Assembly: GCA_031291725.1 (NCBI GenBank)
Contig: JARLIM010000021.1
Location: forward strand, 248,001-312,000
Length of the DNA stretch: 64,000 bases
Origin: Acetobacteraceae bacterium
Lineage (GTDB): Bacteria; Pseudomonadota; Alphaproteobacteria; Acetobacterales; Acetobacteraceae
Reading direction: 5' to 3'
Made by a program: the position numbers and the translations under genes
Shown: piece by piece, positions 17,692-27,432 of the stretch
How positions within the stretch are numbered: the first letter of the stretch is position 1
How the letters are laid out: every line of letters starts with the position of its first letter
Notes under the pieces: generated by a model
The model's database searches: none
What the model was told of the DNA's origin: nothing
What the model saw: the letters and a program-made list of their open reading frames with translations, nothing else

Positions 17692-17975
17692 ATATGCCCC
17701 ACTTCGTCCGGGATGTCGTAGAAGGTCGGATGACGATAGATCTTCGATGCCGTCGGCTCGAACATCATCCCCTTGTCCTGCGGATCGGATGCCACGATGG
17801 CCGAAGACGGCACCACCCACAGCGACAGCCCCTCCCCCCGGCGGGTGTAGAGATCGCGCGCGGCCTGCAAGGCCAGCGTGGCGTCGGCGGCGTGCAGCGA
17901 TCCGGCATGGCGGTGCGAGAGGCCGTTGCGGGAGCGGATAAACACTTCCCAAAGCGGCGTGTTCGGTGTCGGCAT
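17688..17975 (-). CDS. paaB: Phenylacetyl-CoA epoxidase subunit B
   Basis: A small (95-residue) bridging subunit of the multicomponent epoxidase. Its sequence begins WEVFIRSRNGLSHRHAGSLH and ends with KIYRHPTFYDIPDEVGHM, both family hallmarks. The ATG at 17975 has GGGAG 7 nt upstream; a GTG at 17978 is the alternative. It lies 12 bp after paaA. Confidence 0.94.
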   Translation of the reverse strand: MPTPNTPLWEVFIRSRNGLSHRHAGSLHAADATLALQAARDLYTRRGEGLSLWVVPSSAIVASDPQDKGMMFEPTASKIYRHPTFYDIPDEVGHM

Positions 17976-17987
17976 CACAGGGCTCCC

Positions 17988-18971
17988 TTATTCGGCGGCC
18001 AGTTGCGCGGAATGCTTGGCGGCGAAGGCGGCGGCGGCTTCGCGCACCCATTCGCCCTCGGCATGGGCACGACGCCGCACCGCCATGCGGTCGCGGTTGC
18101 ATTGGCCATGGCCAGCGATCACGCGGGCGAATTCGTCCCAATCGAGCGGGCCGTGCTGCCAATGCCCGTCCACGCAGCGCAATTCCGGGTCAGGGATGGT
18201 CAGTCCCAGAAAATGCGCCTGCGGCACGGTGGCGTCGATGAATTTCTGCCGCAGCTCGTCATTGGAGAACCGCTTGATCTTCCAGCGCATCGAGGCGTCG
18301 GAATGCTGCGAGGCGGTGTCCGGTGGGCCGAACATCATCAGACAGGGCCACCACCACCGGTTCAGCGCGTCCTGCGCCATCGCCTTCTGTTCGTCATTGC
18401 CCCGGCTCAGCGCCAGCATGATCTCGTAGCCCTGGCGCTGATGGAAGCTCTCCTCCTTGCAGACGCGGATCATCGCGCGCGCATAGGGGCCATAGGAGCA
18501 GCGACACAGCGGAATCTGGTTCATGATGGCTGCCCCATCCACCAGCCAGCCGATCGTGCCCATATCCGCCCAGGTCAGCGTTGGGTAATTGAAAATCGAG
18601 GAATATTTGGCGCGACCGGAATGCAGCTGGTCGAGCAATTCCTCGCGCGACGTGCCCAGCGTCTCGGCGGCCGCATACAGATACAGGCCGTGGCCGCATT
18701 CATCTTGAATCTTGGCCAGCAGCGCGGCCTTGCGGCGCAATGACGGCGCACGGGTGATCCAATTGCCTTCCGGCTGCATGCCGATGATTTCGGAATGCGC
18801 ATGCTGCGAAATCTGCCGCGTCAGCGTGCGACGATATTGCGCGGGCATCCAATCATTGGGTTCGATGCGCTCCTCGGCATCGATGCGCGCCTGGAAGCGT
18901 TCAAGGGCGGCGGCGTCTTCAAGCAGCCGTTCGTCACCCTCGCCGCGCTGATTCAGTGCCTGCGTATACAT
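17988..18971 (-). CDS. paaA: Phenylacetyl-CoA epoxidase catalytic subunit
   Basis: The di-iron oxygenase subunit that epoxidises the aromatic ring of phenylacetyl-CoA. The 327 residues include the ferritin-like helices with metal-ligand patterns [13 protein letters not shown] and [15 protein letters not shown], plus [13 protein letters not shown] C-terminal family sequence ([13 protein letters not shown]). The ATG at 18971 follows GGGAGGCTCGGCG; the upstream ATG at 19016 would read through the operator palindrome. It is the first structural gene after paaX, from which a 122-bp regulatory gap separates it. Confidence 0.95.
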   Translation of the reverse strand: MYTQALNQRGEGDERLLEDAAALERFQARIDAEERIEPNDWMPAQYRRTLTRQISQHAHSEIIGMQPEGNWITRAPSLRRKAALLAKIQDECGHGLYLYAAAETLGTSREELLDQLHSGRAKYSSIFNYPTLTWADMGTIGWLVDGAAIMNQIPLCRCSYGPYARAMIRVCKEESFHQRQGYEIMLALSRGNDEQKAMAQDALNRWWWPCLMMFGPPDTASQHSDASMRWKIKRFSNDELRQKFIDATVPQAHFLGLTIPDPELRCVDGHWQHGPLDWDEFARVIAGHGQCNRDRMAVRRRAHAEGEWVREAAAAFAAKHSAQLAAE

Positions 18972-18998
18972 CGCCGAGCCTCCCACGCCTCGTTCGTG

Positions 18999-19055
18999 TG
19001 TGATGGCATATATCACAAAAATTTATGGGTGCAAGAAATTCTGTAACATGTTGCA
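18999..19055. promoter_or_regulatory. Candidate paa promoter/operator region
   Basis: Two palindromes lie in the paaX-paaA gap. TGTGAT-N7-ATCACA (18999-19017) is a perfect inverted repeat 28 bp before the paaA start. TGTAACATGTTGCA (19042-19055) is a near-perfect one. Either could bind PaaX, and the first also resembles a widened CRP-type site. The sequence between them is AT-rich, as a promoter would be. Confidence 0.5.
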
Positions 19056-19093
19056 GTGCGGTATTTCCACAGCAGACACCACACGGGTCGGCA

Positions 19094-19930
19094 TTATGAA
19101 AACCGCTGAAAAACCTCAGAATTCCGCACCAACGCCGCCCCGGTCTCATCGATGGCATGCGCATCCAGCCACGCCTCCGAGGCCGGCAGCAACGCGCGAT
19201 ACACCTCTGCGCACAGGCAGCGCGCCGCCGTGCCGGGCCAGTGCTCGGGCAACACCGCGTCCGGCAGACGCGGATCGCGCAGCACGATTCGGCGATATTG
19301 ATGGATCAGCAACACCCGCGCCGCCATCGCCTCCATCGGCGTGCACACACCGCCCCCGGCCAGAAAATCCCGCAATGGTGTGAAGCTTTGCACGAAATCG
19401 GCATAGCTCGCAGCCATCCCCTCCAGCGGCCATGCGCGGGCCGCCAGGGCGCGCAAGGTGACGGCATCGCCCTGCACATCCAGCATCAACCCATCCGCCT
19501 GTGTCGGTCGCACCGCCACGAAAACACCCGGCGCGATCACACCGCAGCCCGCCCGCACCAGCGTCTCACGCTCCGCGCCGTCCGGCAGCAGCAGCGCGAA
19601 ATGGCCCGGCCAATCGGCAGGGATGGCGCTGTAAATCCGCCGCGTCGCCTCGGCAAAGGCGGCCTCGCCCTTGGCATCCAGCCGATAGAAGCTGTTGCGC
19701 CCCACCTTCTGCCGCACCAGCCAGCCATCGGCAGCCAGGCGCGACATCGCCGTGCGCACCACGCCGTCGCCGATCTCCAACGCGCGGAAGAATTCCAGCA
19801 ACGTGCCCAGCCACACCGAACCGCCCCGCGGCACGATGGCGTCGCCATACAGCGTGATGATCAACGACCAGGTGCGCGACGGCGCCCCGCGCAGCGCCGC
19901 CAGCACCGGATCGAGCGCTGACTGCTTCAC
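19094..19930 (-). CDS. paaX: PaaX-family transcriptional repressor
   Basis: A phenylacetyl-CoA-responsive GntR-like repressor of the paa genes. The 278 residues have an N-terminal winged helix (VVRTAMSRLAADGWLVRQKV), a central region (SFYRLDAKGEAAF) and the C-terminal PaaX domain. The GTG start at 19930 is only 12 bp after the ntrX stop on the same strand, so paaX may also be transcribed from the ntr operon. It sits directly upstream of paaA and presumably binds the palindromes in the gap. Confidence 0.9.
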   Translation of the reverse strand: MKQSALDPVLAALRGAPSRTWSLIITLYGDAIVPRGGSVWLGTLLEFFRALEIGDGVVRTAMSRLAADGWLVRQKVGRNSFYRLDAKGEAAFAEATRRIYSAIPADWPGHFALLLPDGAERETLVRAGCGVIAPGVFVAVRPTQADGLMLDVQGDAVTLRALAARAWPLEGMAASYADFVQSFTPLRDFLAGGGVCTPMEAMAARVLLIHQYRRIVLRDPRLPDAVLPEHWPGTAARCLCAEVYRALLPASEAWLDAHAIDETGAALVRNSEVFQRFS

Positions 19931-19942
19931 GCGCCCGCTCGA

Positions 19943-21340
19943 TCAGACACTGGCGCGGTCGTCGGAATTGATGCCGAGTTGCTTCAGCTTGCGATGCAGC
20001 GCGCTGCGTTCCATGCCCACAAAACCCGCCGTGCGGCTGATATTGCCGCCGAAGCGCAGCAATTGCGCCTGCAGATACTGCGTCTCGAACAAATCGCGCG
20101 CCTCGCGCAAAGGCAGCGCCATGATGTCCGCCGATGGATCGCCACTGAACAAAGCCGGTGCCGCCGCGCCGATATCGGGCGGCAACATCTCGGCCCGAAT
20201 CGGATCGGATGGGCCGCCCGGTGCCATGATCAGCAGCCAATCGACCAGATTGCGCAATTGCCGCACATTGCCCGGCCAATCATAGGCCTGCAGCGCCGCC
20301 ACCGCATCGGCGGACAATTCGCGCATCGCCTGCCCCGACGATTCCGCCGAGCGTTGCAGAAAATGCCGCGCCAAGGTTGGCACATCCTCGCGCCGTTCGC
20401 GCAAGGCGGGCACGCGCAGCGGCACCACGGCCAAGCGGTAATACAAATCCTCGCGGAACCGACCAGCGGCGATCTCGGCCTGCAAATCCCGGTTGGACGT
20501 GGTGATCACCCGCACATCCACCTTCACCCGCGCCGAACTGCCCAGCCGCTCGAAGGTCTGATCCTGCAAGGCGCGCACAATCTTGCCCTGGGTTTCCAGC
20601 GGCATATCGCTGACCTCATCCAGGAACAGCGTGCCGCCATGCGCCCGTTCCAGCACGCCGGCGCGACGGGTTTGTCCGTGGGTGTCGTTGGGCGTCTCGA
20701 TGCCGAACAACTCCTCCTCGAAGCGTGCCGGGTTGAGAATGGCGCAATTGAGTGAGACGAACGGCCCATTGGCGCGGCGGGAGCGGGCATGGATCATCCG
20801 CGCCACCACCTCCTTGCCCGCCCCGGCAGGCCCGGCGATCAGCACGCGCGAGCCGGTGGGCGCCACCTTGTCAATCGCCTGCCGCAACGCCACCACGGTG
20901 GAGCTTTCACCGATCAACAGCGTCTCCGGCCCGGCACGCAACCGCAACTCGGCATTCTCCCGCGCCAGTCGCGCCGCTTCCAATGCGCGCTTGACGATCA
21001 GCAGCAAGCGGTCGGACTGGAAGGGTTTTTCAATAAAATCATAGGCGCCGTATTGAATGGCCGACACGGCGGTTTCGATGTTGCCGTGGCCGGACATCAT
21101 CACCACCGGCACGGTCGCATCCTCGGTCTGCAACACTTTCAGAATGCCCAAGCCATCCAGCTTGGAGCCTTGCAGCCAGACATCGAGGATGACCATCGAT
21201 GGCAGGCGCTCGCGGAAGGCGGCGATGGCGGCGTCGGAGCTGGCGGCCAGACGGGTTTCATACCCCTCGTCGCGCAGCACCGCCTCCACCAACATGCGGA
21301 TGTCGGGTTCGTCATCGACGATGAGGATCTCAAACGCCAT
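19943..21340 (-). CDS. ntrX: Nitrogen-regulation response regulator NtrX
   Basis: A 465-residue NtrC-family response regulator, partner of NtrY. It has an N-terminal receiver (LIVDDEPDIRMLVEAVLRDE; phospho-acceptor Asp in VILDVWLQG), an AAA+ domain with Walker A GPAGAGKE and Walker B GTLFLDEVSD, and a C-terminal Fis-type helix-turn-helix. The sigma54-contacting GAFTGA loop is absent: the equivalent stretch reads GIETPNDTHGQTRRAGV. This is usual for NtrX and implies it does not activate sigma54 in the classical way. The start overlaps the end of ntrY. Confidence 0.95.
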   Translation of the reverse strand: MAFEILIVDDEPDIRMLVEAVLRDEGYETRLAASSDAAIAAFRERLPSMVILDVWLQGSKLDGLGILKVLQTEDATVPVVMMSGHGNIETAVSAIQYGAYDFIEKPFQSDRLLLIVKRALEAARLARENAELRLRAGPETLLIGESSTVVALRQAIDKVAPTGSRVLIAGPAGAGKEVVARMIHARSRRANGPFVSLNCAILNPARFEEELFGIETPNDTHGQTRRAGVLERAHGGTLFLDEVSDMPLETQGKIVRALQDQTFERLGSSARVKVDVRVITTSNRDLQAEIAAGRFREDLYYRLAVVPLRVPALRERREDVPTLARHFLQRSAESSGQAMRELSADAVAALQAYDWPGNVRQLRNLVDWLLIMAPGGPSDPIRAEMLPPDIGAAAPALFSGDPSADIMALPLREARDLFETQYLQAQLLRFGGNISRTAGFVGMERSALHRKLKQLGINSDDRASV

Positions 21341-23597
21341 CGAGTGTTTCCCGCTGCTGGTTCGCCGGGGCTGCTGTCTTTTCTAGCGCGGGCAGACAGA
21401 CAATGACCATCGCCCCTTCGCCATCTGGATTGTCTTCCAGCAACAACCGCCCGCCGTGATCTTCCAGGATCTTCTTGACGATGGCCAATCCCAAACCCGT
21501 GCCTTTGGGTTTGTGCGTCACATAAGGTTCAAACAAACGCGACCGATCATCCTGCGGCAGGCCGATGCCGTTATCGGTGACAGCGATCTGCCACTCTCCT
21601 CCAACCCGCGACAATTTGATATGCACCAGCTTCGGCGTCACCGCCTCCCCTGCGGCCGTCTGCGCGTCGGCACGCATCGTGACCGCATCGGCGGCATTGA
21701 GCAGGATGTTGCTCAGCGCCTGCCCGATCATCCGGGCATCGCATGCCACCACCGGTGCCGGGTCCGGCAGATCGAGCGCATAGGTGATGTCGGCACGCGA
21801 TTGCCGGGGCAGCACCAGCGTCTCGCGCACCACTCGGCCCACATCAGCGGGCTTGATCTGCGGTTGCGGCATCCGCGCAAACGCCGAGAATTCATCCACC
21901 ATCCGGCCAATATCGCCCACCGCACGCACAATGGTGTCGGCACATTGCACGAAGCTATCGGGATCGGAGGTGATTTCCTTCGAGAAGCGCCGCTTGAGGC
22001 GTTCGGCCGAGAGTTGGATCGGTGTCAACGGGTTCTTGATCTCATGCGCAATCCGTCGCGCCACATCGGCCCAGGCGGCCTTGCGTTGGGCGGATTGCAA
22101 TTGCGTGATGTCGTCAAACGTCGCCACGAAACTCAACGCCTCGGGCGTGGCCTCCTGCGCGTCGCGATCCCAACTCAGTCGGTCGGCATCGATGCGCACC
22201 AGCAAGGTGCGGCGATTGCTGCGCGGGCCGATCTGCAATTCGGCGGTGTGTGCCACTTCCGGGTGTTCCTGTGAGGCAGCCATGAGAGGCGCGAATTCAG
22301 GCACAATTTCGGCAAGTTTTTGTCCCGAGACCTGACGCAGATCCGCGCCCAGCAACTGGCTCGCCGCCCGGTTGGACAATTCGATGCCGCCCTGCCGATC
22401 CAACCCGATCACCCCCGCCGACACGCCTGACAGCACCGCCTCTGTGAAGCGGCGGCGCTGGTCGATCTGGCCATAGGCGTCCATCAACTCGCCATGCTGG
22501 GCTGCAAGCTGGCCGGTCATGCGGTTGAAGGCGCGCGACAGATCGGCCACTTCGTCATCCACCGCCGCCTCCGGCACGCGCGCGGTCAGATCGCCCGAAC
22601 GCACCTGCTCCGCCGCCTCGATCAGCCGCCCAATCGGGCGCGCGATCTGGTTGGCGATCAACAGGCCGATCAGCACCGCCGCCGACAGCACCAGCAGCGC
22701 CACCACGGCGAAAATCAACAGGAACGTCACCTGCAATTCGGCGCGGCTCTCATCCAGCCGGTCATATTCCTGCACGGAATCCTTGGTGCGCTGCATATGC
22801 TCCAAAATCGCCGCATCGACGGGGCGCGAGATCAGCAACATCAACGGCGGCTGCACATCCATCTGCACCAGAGCGCGCACGCGATCGGTTTCCTCTCCGA
22901 ACACCGCCACATCGCCACCGCGCGCAATCGAGGCAGCCCAGGGGGGCGGCGGGTCGGCGCCAAAGCCGCCCATCGCGCCGGTGGAGGCCATGATCTGGCC
23001 GGACACCGGCTCATAGATCACCGCCTCGGCCAACCCGCGCAGCACGGTCTGGCTGTAGAGCACTTGCGCGAAGGCATTCGGCTGGCCCGGCACTTCCTGC
23101 ATCACGCGGGCAAGATCGTTGGCCATGCCCACCGCATCCGAACGGATATGGTTGCGATGCTCTTCCAGATAGCCCTGGCTTGCCTCCAACCCTTCATGCA
23201 GCGCGGTGCGCACGCGGTCGTTGAACCAGGCCTGAATGCCGAGATTGAAAAACACCGTGGCAAACACCGCCACCAGAATGGCCGGCGTGATCGCCACCAC
23301 GCCGAGCATCAGCACGAGACGAACATGCAGCCGCGCCCCGGCCGAGCCGCGCTTGCGTTCCAGATACACCCGCACCAGCCGCAAAATCAGCGTCAAGCCC
23401 AGCGGCAGCAACACCACCAGATTGGCGACAATCAAGCCAACCACCAGATTCGTCGCCTGCAGACGCAGCTTCAGCCCCTGGGCCAACACCACGAACGTGG
23501 CCACACCCAGCGCCAGCGCCACCAGCGCCAACACCAGCGTTGCCACCCGCCCGAGCATGATATCGGCAAACCGGCGCTTCGGCTGGATGTCCGGCAA
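21330..23597 (-). CDS. ntrY: Membrane sensor histidine kinase NtrY
   Basis: A 755-residue kinase that phosphorylates NtrX in response to nitrogen or redox status. Several N-terminal membrane segments (about residues 15-75 and 90-120) and a periplasmic loop end in a further membrane segment near 300. HAMP and PAS domains follow, then the phospho-acceptor box HEIKNPLTPIQLSAERLKR and ATP-binding boxes DNGIGLPQDD and GTGLGLAIVKK. It lies 2 bp after ntrC and overlaps ntrX by 11 bp. Confidence 0.95.
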   Translation of the reverse strand: MPDIQPKRRFADIMLGRVATLVLALVALALGVATFVVLAQGLKLRLQATNLVVGLIVANLVVLLPLGLTLILRLVRVYLERKRGSAGARLHVRLVLMLGVVAITPAILVAVFATVFFNLGIQAWFNDRVRTALHEGLEASQGYLEEHRNHIRSDAVGMANDLARVMQEVPGQPNAFAQVLYSQTVLRGLAEAVIYEPVSGQIMASTGAMGGFGADPPPPWAASIARGGDVAVFGEETDRVRALVQMDVQPPLMLLISRPVDAAILEHMQRTKDSVQEYDRLDESRAELQVTFLLIFAVVALLVLSAAVLIGLLIANQIARPIGRLIEAAEQVRSGDLTARVPEAAVDDEVADLSRAFNRMTGQLAAQHGELMDAYGQIDQRRRFTEAVLSGVSAGVIGLDRQGGIELSNRAASQLLGADLRQVSGQKLAEIVPEFAPLMAASQEHPEVAHTAELQIGPRSNRRTLLVRIDADRLSWDRDAQEATPEALSFVATFDDITQLQSAQRKAAWADVARRIAHEIKNPLTPIQLSAERLKRRFSKEITSDPDSFVQCADTIVRAVGDIGRMVDEFSAFARMPQPQIKPADVGRVVRETLVLPRQSRADITYALDLPDPAPVVACDARMIGQALSNILLNAADAVTMRADAQTAAGEAVTPKLVHIKLSRVGGEWQIAVTDNGIGLPQDDRSRLFEPYVTHKPKGTGLGLAIVKKILEDHGGRLLLEDNPDGEGAMVIVCLPALEKTAAPANQQRETLDGV

Positions 23598-23599
23598 GG

Positions 23600-25066
23600 T
23601 CAGGCGATCCCCCGGACCACTGGAATATCCAGGTCGCGGATTTTCTTGCGCAGCGTGTTGCGGTTCAGCCCCAGCATCATCGCCGCCTTGATCTGATTGC
23701 CCCGCGTGGCGGCAAGCGTCATCTGAATCAACGGACGCTCCACCTCGGCCAACACCTGCTCATAGATATTCGCCTCGCCATCGGCATCGCGATAGGCGGC
23801 CAGGAAAGTGCGGATATGCCGCTCCACCGCGCGCGACAGCGGCTCCGGCCCCGAAATCTCGCCGCCGCTCTGCCCAGGCTCGGCGGCATAGGCATCGCTG
23901 CCATGATGCTCCACCAATTCCGGCCGCACCGCGTCCTCGGTGATCACCTCATCCGGCCAGAGAGCAGCCAGACGGCGCATCAGATTTTCCAACTCGCGCA
24001 CATTGCCCGGCCAGCGATGCGCCCGCAGCGCGTCCACAGCCCCCTGATCGAGCGATTTCGCCGGCAGACCATCCGCACGGGCACGGTCGAGGAAGTGGCG
24101 CGCCAGATCGGCGATGTCTTCCGTGCGCTCGCGCAGCGGCGGCAGACGGATCGGCACCACCGCCAGGCGATAGAACAAATCCTCGCGGAACGAGCCCTGC
24201 CGGATGGCGGCGCGCAGATCGCGATGGGTGGCGGCGATGATGCGCACATTGGCCTTGATCGGCGTGCGTCCGCCAACCGAGGTGAACTCGCCTTCCTGCA
24301 ACACACGCAACAGCCGCGTCTGCGCCTCCTGCGGCATGTCGCCGATCTCGTCCAGGAACAGCGTGCCGCCATTGGCCTGCTCGAAGCGGCCCTGATTGCG
24401 GTTCGTCGCCCCGGTGAACGCCCCGCGCTCATGACCGAACAGTTCGCTTTCGATCAACTCGCGCGGAATGGCGGCCATGTTGATCGCCACGAACGGCCCG
24501 CTGCGACGGCGGCCGTAATCATGCAGCGCCCGCGCCACCAACTCCTTGCCGGTGCCGCTCTCGCCATTGATCATCACCGTCAGATCCGCGGTGGTGAGAC
24601 GGGCGATGGTGCGATAAATCTCCTGCATCGCGGGCGAGGCACCGATCAGCGGCAACTTCTCGTCTGAATCGGGCGCAGGCCCAGCCGGCAATTCCGCCGT
24701 GGGGGCGGCGAGCGCACGACCGACAACCGAGATCAATTCCTTCAGGTCGAACGGCTTGGGCAAATACTCGAACGCCCCGCGCTGTGTCGCCTTCACCGCC
24801 GTCATCAGCGTGGACTGTGCCGACATCACGATGATGCGCAATTCCGGGCGGATGCGCTTGATGCGCGGGATCAGGTCAAGGCCGTTTTCGTCCGGCATCA
24901 CCACATCGGTGATCACCAGATCGCCTTCGCCATCTTCCACCCAGCGCCAAAGGGTGGAGGCGTTGGAGGTCGAGCGAACCTGATAGCCGCTGCGCCCCAA
25001 AGCCTGGGTCAAAACTGTGCGGATCGAGCGGTCATCATCAGCGATGAGAATGGTGGGCGGGGTCAT
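23600..25066 (-). CDS. ntrC: Nitrogen-regulation response regulator NtrC
   Basis: A 488-residue sigma54-dependent activator phosphorylated by NtrB under nitrogen limitation. The receiver ([18 protein letters not shown]; Asp in [13 protein letters not shown]) precedes the AAA+ domain with NGESGTGKE, an intact GAFTGA loop ([15 protein letters not shown]) and [13 protein letters not shown] Fis-type helix-turn-helix ends the protein ([17 protein letters not shown]). Its GAFTGA loop contrasts with NtrX just downstream. Confidence 0.96.
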   Translation of the reverse strand: MTPPTILIADDDRSIRTVLTQALGRSGYQVRSTSNASTLWRWVEDGEGDLVITDVVMPDENGLDLIPRIKRIRPELRIIVMSAQSTLMTAVKATQRGAFEYLPKPFDLKELISVVGRALAAPTAELPAGPAPDSDEKLPLIGASPAMQEIYRTIARLTTADLTVMINGESGTGKELVARALHDYGRRRSGPFVAINMAAIPRELIESELFGHERGAFTGATNRNQGRFEQANGGTLFLDEIGDMPQEAQTRLLRVLQEGEFTSVGGRTPIKANVRIIAATHRDLRAAIRQGSFREDLFYRLAVVPIRLPPLRERTEDIADLARHFLDRARADGLPAKSLDQGAVDALRAHRWPGNVRELENLMRRLAALWPDEVITEDAVRPELVEHHGSDAYAAEPGQSGGEISGPEPLSRAVERHIRTFLAAYRDADGEANIYEQVLAEVERPLIQMTLAATRGNQIKAAMMLGLNRNTLRKKIRDLDIPVVRGIA

Positions 25067-25120
25067 GGTATCCCTGAACGCAGCCCCGCAACGGGGCGAA
25101 GGTTTCTGGATGAAAAGTGG

Positions 25121-26266
25121 TTAAGTGGCGTCGCCGGTGTCATCGGACATCATGGGCAGATGCAGGCTGAACTCGGTGCGGCCGGGCCTGCTATCCACTT
25201 CGATCAACCCGCCATGATCGGCAACGATTTTCGCCACCAGCGCCAACCCAAGGCCAGAGCCTGTCGATTTCGAGGTCACAAACGGGTCGAACAGATTGGG
25301 CATGATGTCATCCGGAATGCCCGGCCCATTGTCGCGCACGGTGACGACAAGCGGCAAGTGCAGGCGCTGGCCGGAGCCAGGCACCGCCAGACGCATGCCG
25401 TGGCGATAGGCGGTGGTGAGTACGATCTCACCTTGGCTGACCTGATCGCTGCCGGTGATCGATTCGGCGGCGTTCTTGACCAGATTGAGCAGCACCTGCA
25501 CCAACTGATCGCGATTGCCCAGCACCGAGGGCAATGACGGATCGTAAATCTCGCGGAAAGCGATATGCGGTGCGAAACCCGATTCAGCAAGGCGACGCAC
25601 ACGCTCCAGCACGCGATGAATATTCACCGCCCCGCGCTCGATCGGCTTTTCGCCGAAGACTTCCATCCGGTCCACCAGATCGCGAATGCGGTCGGCCTCT
25701 TCGCGGATCAACACGGTCAATTCCCGATCCGGCTCGCTGACGCTGGCTTCCAGCAGCTGCGCCGCCCCCCGAATGCCAGAAAGCGGGTTTTTCACCTCAT
25801 GCGCCAAAATCGCCGCCATGCCGGTGACGGATCGCGCGGCGGAGCGGAAGGTCAATTGCCGGTCCAACGTGCGGGCGGCAGAGGGGTCTTGCAGCGTCAG
25901 CAGAACGGAATCCTGCTCGTCCGGCAATGGCGCGCACTGCACCGTCACCCCCGGCTTGCGCAGGCGCGGGCTTTCCAGCGTCAGACCATATTCGGAAATC
26001 GTCACATCCGCGCGGCGCACCTGGGCGACGAGGGCGAAGATTGGATTGTCTTCCGGCAGCAGGTCGCCCAGGCGATGGGCGGTCAATTGTGCCGCCGAGA
26101 GGCCAAAGAACTGCTCGGCCGCCTGATTGGCGAAGCGGAAACGATTCTCCGGCCCCAGCACCACCACCGGCACCGGCAACGCCAACAGCAACCCCGCGGC
26201 ATCCGGCGCACGCGGCACTTCGCGCCGTGTCACCACCGAGAACATCGAACGCATCGTCCCGCTCAT
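25121..26266 (-). CDS. ntrB: Nitrogen-regulation histidine kinase NtrB
   Basis: A 381-residue soluble kinase/phosphatase controlling NtrC, normally modulated by PII. An N-terminal PAS domain (VPVVVLGPENRFRFANQAA) precedes the HisKA box AILAHEVKNPLSGIRGAAQL and HATPase motifs DNGPGIPDD and GSGLGLALVAK. The start overlaps the dusB stop by 4 bp, so the pair is translated together as in other alphaproteobacteria. Confidence 0.95.
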   Translation of the reverse strand: MSGTMRSMFSVVTRREVPRAPDAAGLLLALPVPVVVLGPENRFRFANQAAEQFFGLSAAQLTAHRLGDLLPEDNPIFALVAQVRRADVTISEYGLTLESPRLRKPGVTVQCAPLPDEQDSVLLTLQDPSAARTLDRQLTFRSAARSVTGMAAILAHEVKNPLSGIRGAAQLLEASVSEPDRELTVLIREEADRIRDLVDRMEVFGEKPIERGAVNIHRVLERVRRLAESGFAPHIAFREIYDPSLPSVLGNRDQLVQVLLNLVKNAAESITGSDQVSQGEIVLTTAYRHGMRLAVPGSGQRLHLPLVVTVRDNGPGIPDDIMPNLFDPFVTSKSTGSGLGLALVAKIVADHGGLIEVDSRPGRTEFSLHLPMMSDDTGDAT

Positions 26267-27321
26267 GCGGCCTCCGCCAGCGCCAAGGCGCGCGTGTTGC
26301 CGCGACGCTCACCGGCGGCGATCAGCGGGTCATAGAAACGGTCTATCAGGTCGAGAACCTCGGGCACCGTGCCCAGCTTCATCGCCGTGGTGCGGAATTC
26401 CGCCGACCCACGCAGGCCGCGCGAATACCAGGCCAGATGCTTACGGGCCAACCGCATGCCGGCATTCTCGCCGAAATGCGACAGCATGGCGTGATAATGC
26501 CGCAGCACAATCGCCTTTTGCATCTCCAGATCGGGCTCCGGCAGACGCTCGCCCGTGGTCAGGAAATGCCCGACATGCGCCGGCGCCCACGGCCTGCCAT
26601 AGGCACCACGCCCGATCATCACGCCATCCGCGCCCGAACGACGCAGGGCTTGCACCGCATCATCCTCATCGGTGATGTCGCCATTGGCGATGATCGGCAG
26701 GCGGGTGGCCGCTTTCACCTCGGCGATGAAATCCCAATCGGCAATACCGGTATAGAACATCTGCCGGGTGCGGCCATGCACCGTCAGCATCCGAATCCCC
26801 GCCTCTTCGGCGATCTTGGCCAAACGGGGCGCGTTGAGGCTGTTGTGGTCCCAGCCCATGCGCATCTTCATCGTCACCGGCACATCCACCGCACGGGCAA
26901 CTTTTTCCAGAATGCGAGCGGCGGTGATCTCATCCTTCATCAACGCCGAACCCGCCATTTGGCCCACAGCCACTTTTTTGACCGGACAGCCGAAATTGAT
27001 GTCGATCATATCGGCACCGCGCGCGGCCGACATCTTGGCCGCCTCCGCCATCGCCTCCGGGTCGCAGCCGGCCAATTGGATCGAGGACGGCGAGCCATCC
27101 AGGGTCGCCATCCGCAACGTTGCCTGATTTTCGCGCAGAATCGCCCAGGAGGCGATCATCTCCGACACCACCAGCCCAGCCCCGAGTTCACGCGCCAGAC
27201 GACGGAACGGCAGATCGGTCACGCCAGACATCGGCGCCAGAATCACCGGTGTTTCGATCGTCACCGATCCCAGGCGAATCGGTGCGAGTGCCGGTTGTGC
27301 GTGCGAAGAATTGCCCATCAT
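26263..27321 (-). CDS. dusB: tRNA-dihydrouridine synthase (DusB/NifR3)
   Basis: An FMN enzyme that reduces specific uridines in tRNA to dihydrouridine. The 352-residue product has the TIM-barrel start VILAPMSGVTDLPFRRLARE, the catalytic-Cys stretch INFGCPVKKVA and the FMN-binding IANGDITDEDDAV and GVMIGRGAYGRPW. It heads the ntrB-ntrC-ntrY-ntrX operon, as nifR3 does in Rhodobacter, Azospirillum and relatives. It is divergent from ispDF. Confidence 0.95.
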   Translation of the reverse strand: MMGNSSHAQPALAPIRLGSVTIETPVILAPMSGVTDLPFRRLARELGAGLVVSEMIASWAILRENQATLRMATLDGSPSSIQLAGCDPEAMAEAAKMSAARGADMIDINFGCPVKKVAVGQMAGSALMKDEITAARILEKVARAVDVPVTMKMRMGWDHNSLNAPRLAKIAEEAGIRMLTVHGRTRQMFYTGIADWDFIAEVKAATRLPIIANGDITDEDDAVQALRRSGADGVMIGRGAYGRPWAPAHVGHFLTTGERLPEPDLEMQKAIVLRHYHAMLSHFGENAGMRLARKHLAWYSRGLRGSAEFRTTAMKLGTVPEVLDLIDRFYDPLIAAGERRGNTRALALAEAA

Positions 27322-27432
27322 TTAGGCAAACTAGTCTGTGATGCGATTGCACGCAATGTGTGCAGACCGCGCCGCTGCCGCAAAATCAGGCGCGATTGAC
27401 GCGAGAGCCCGGTGCAGACAGTTTGGCGCGCC

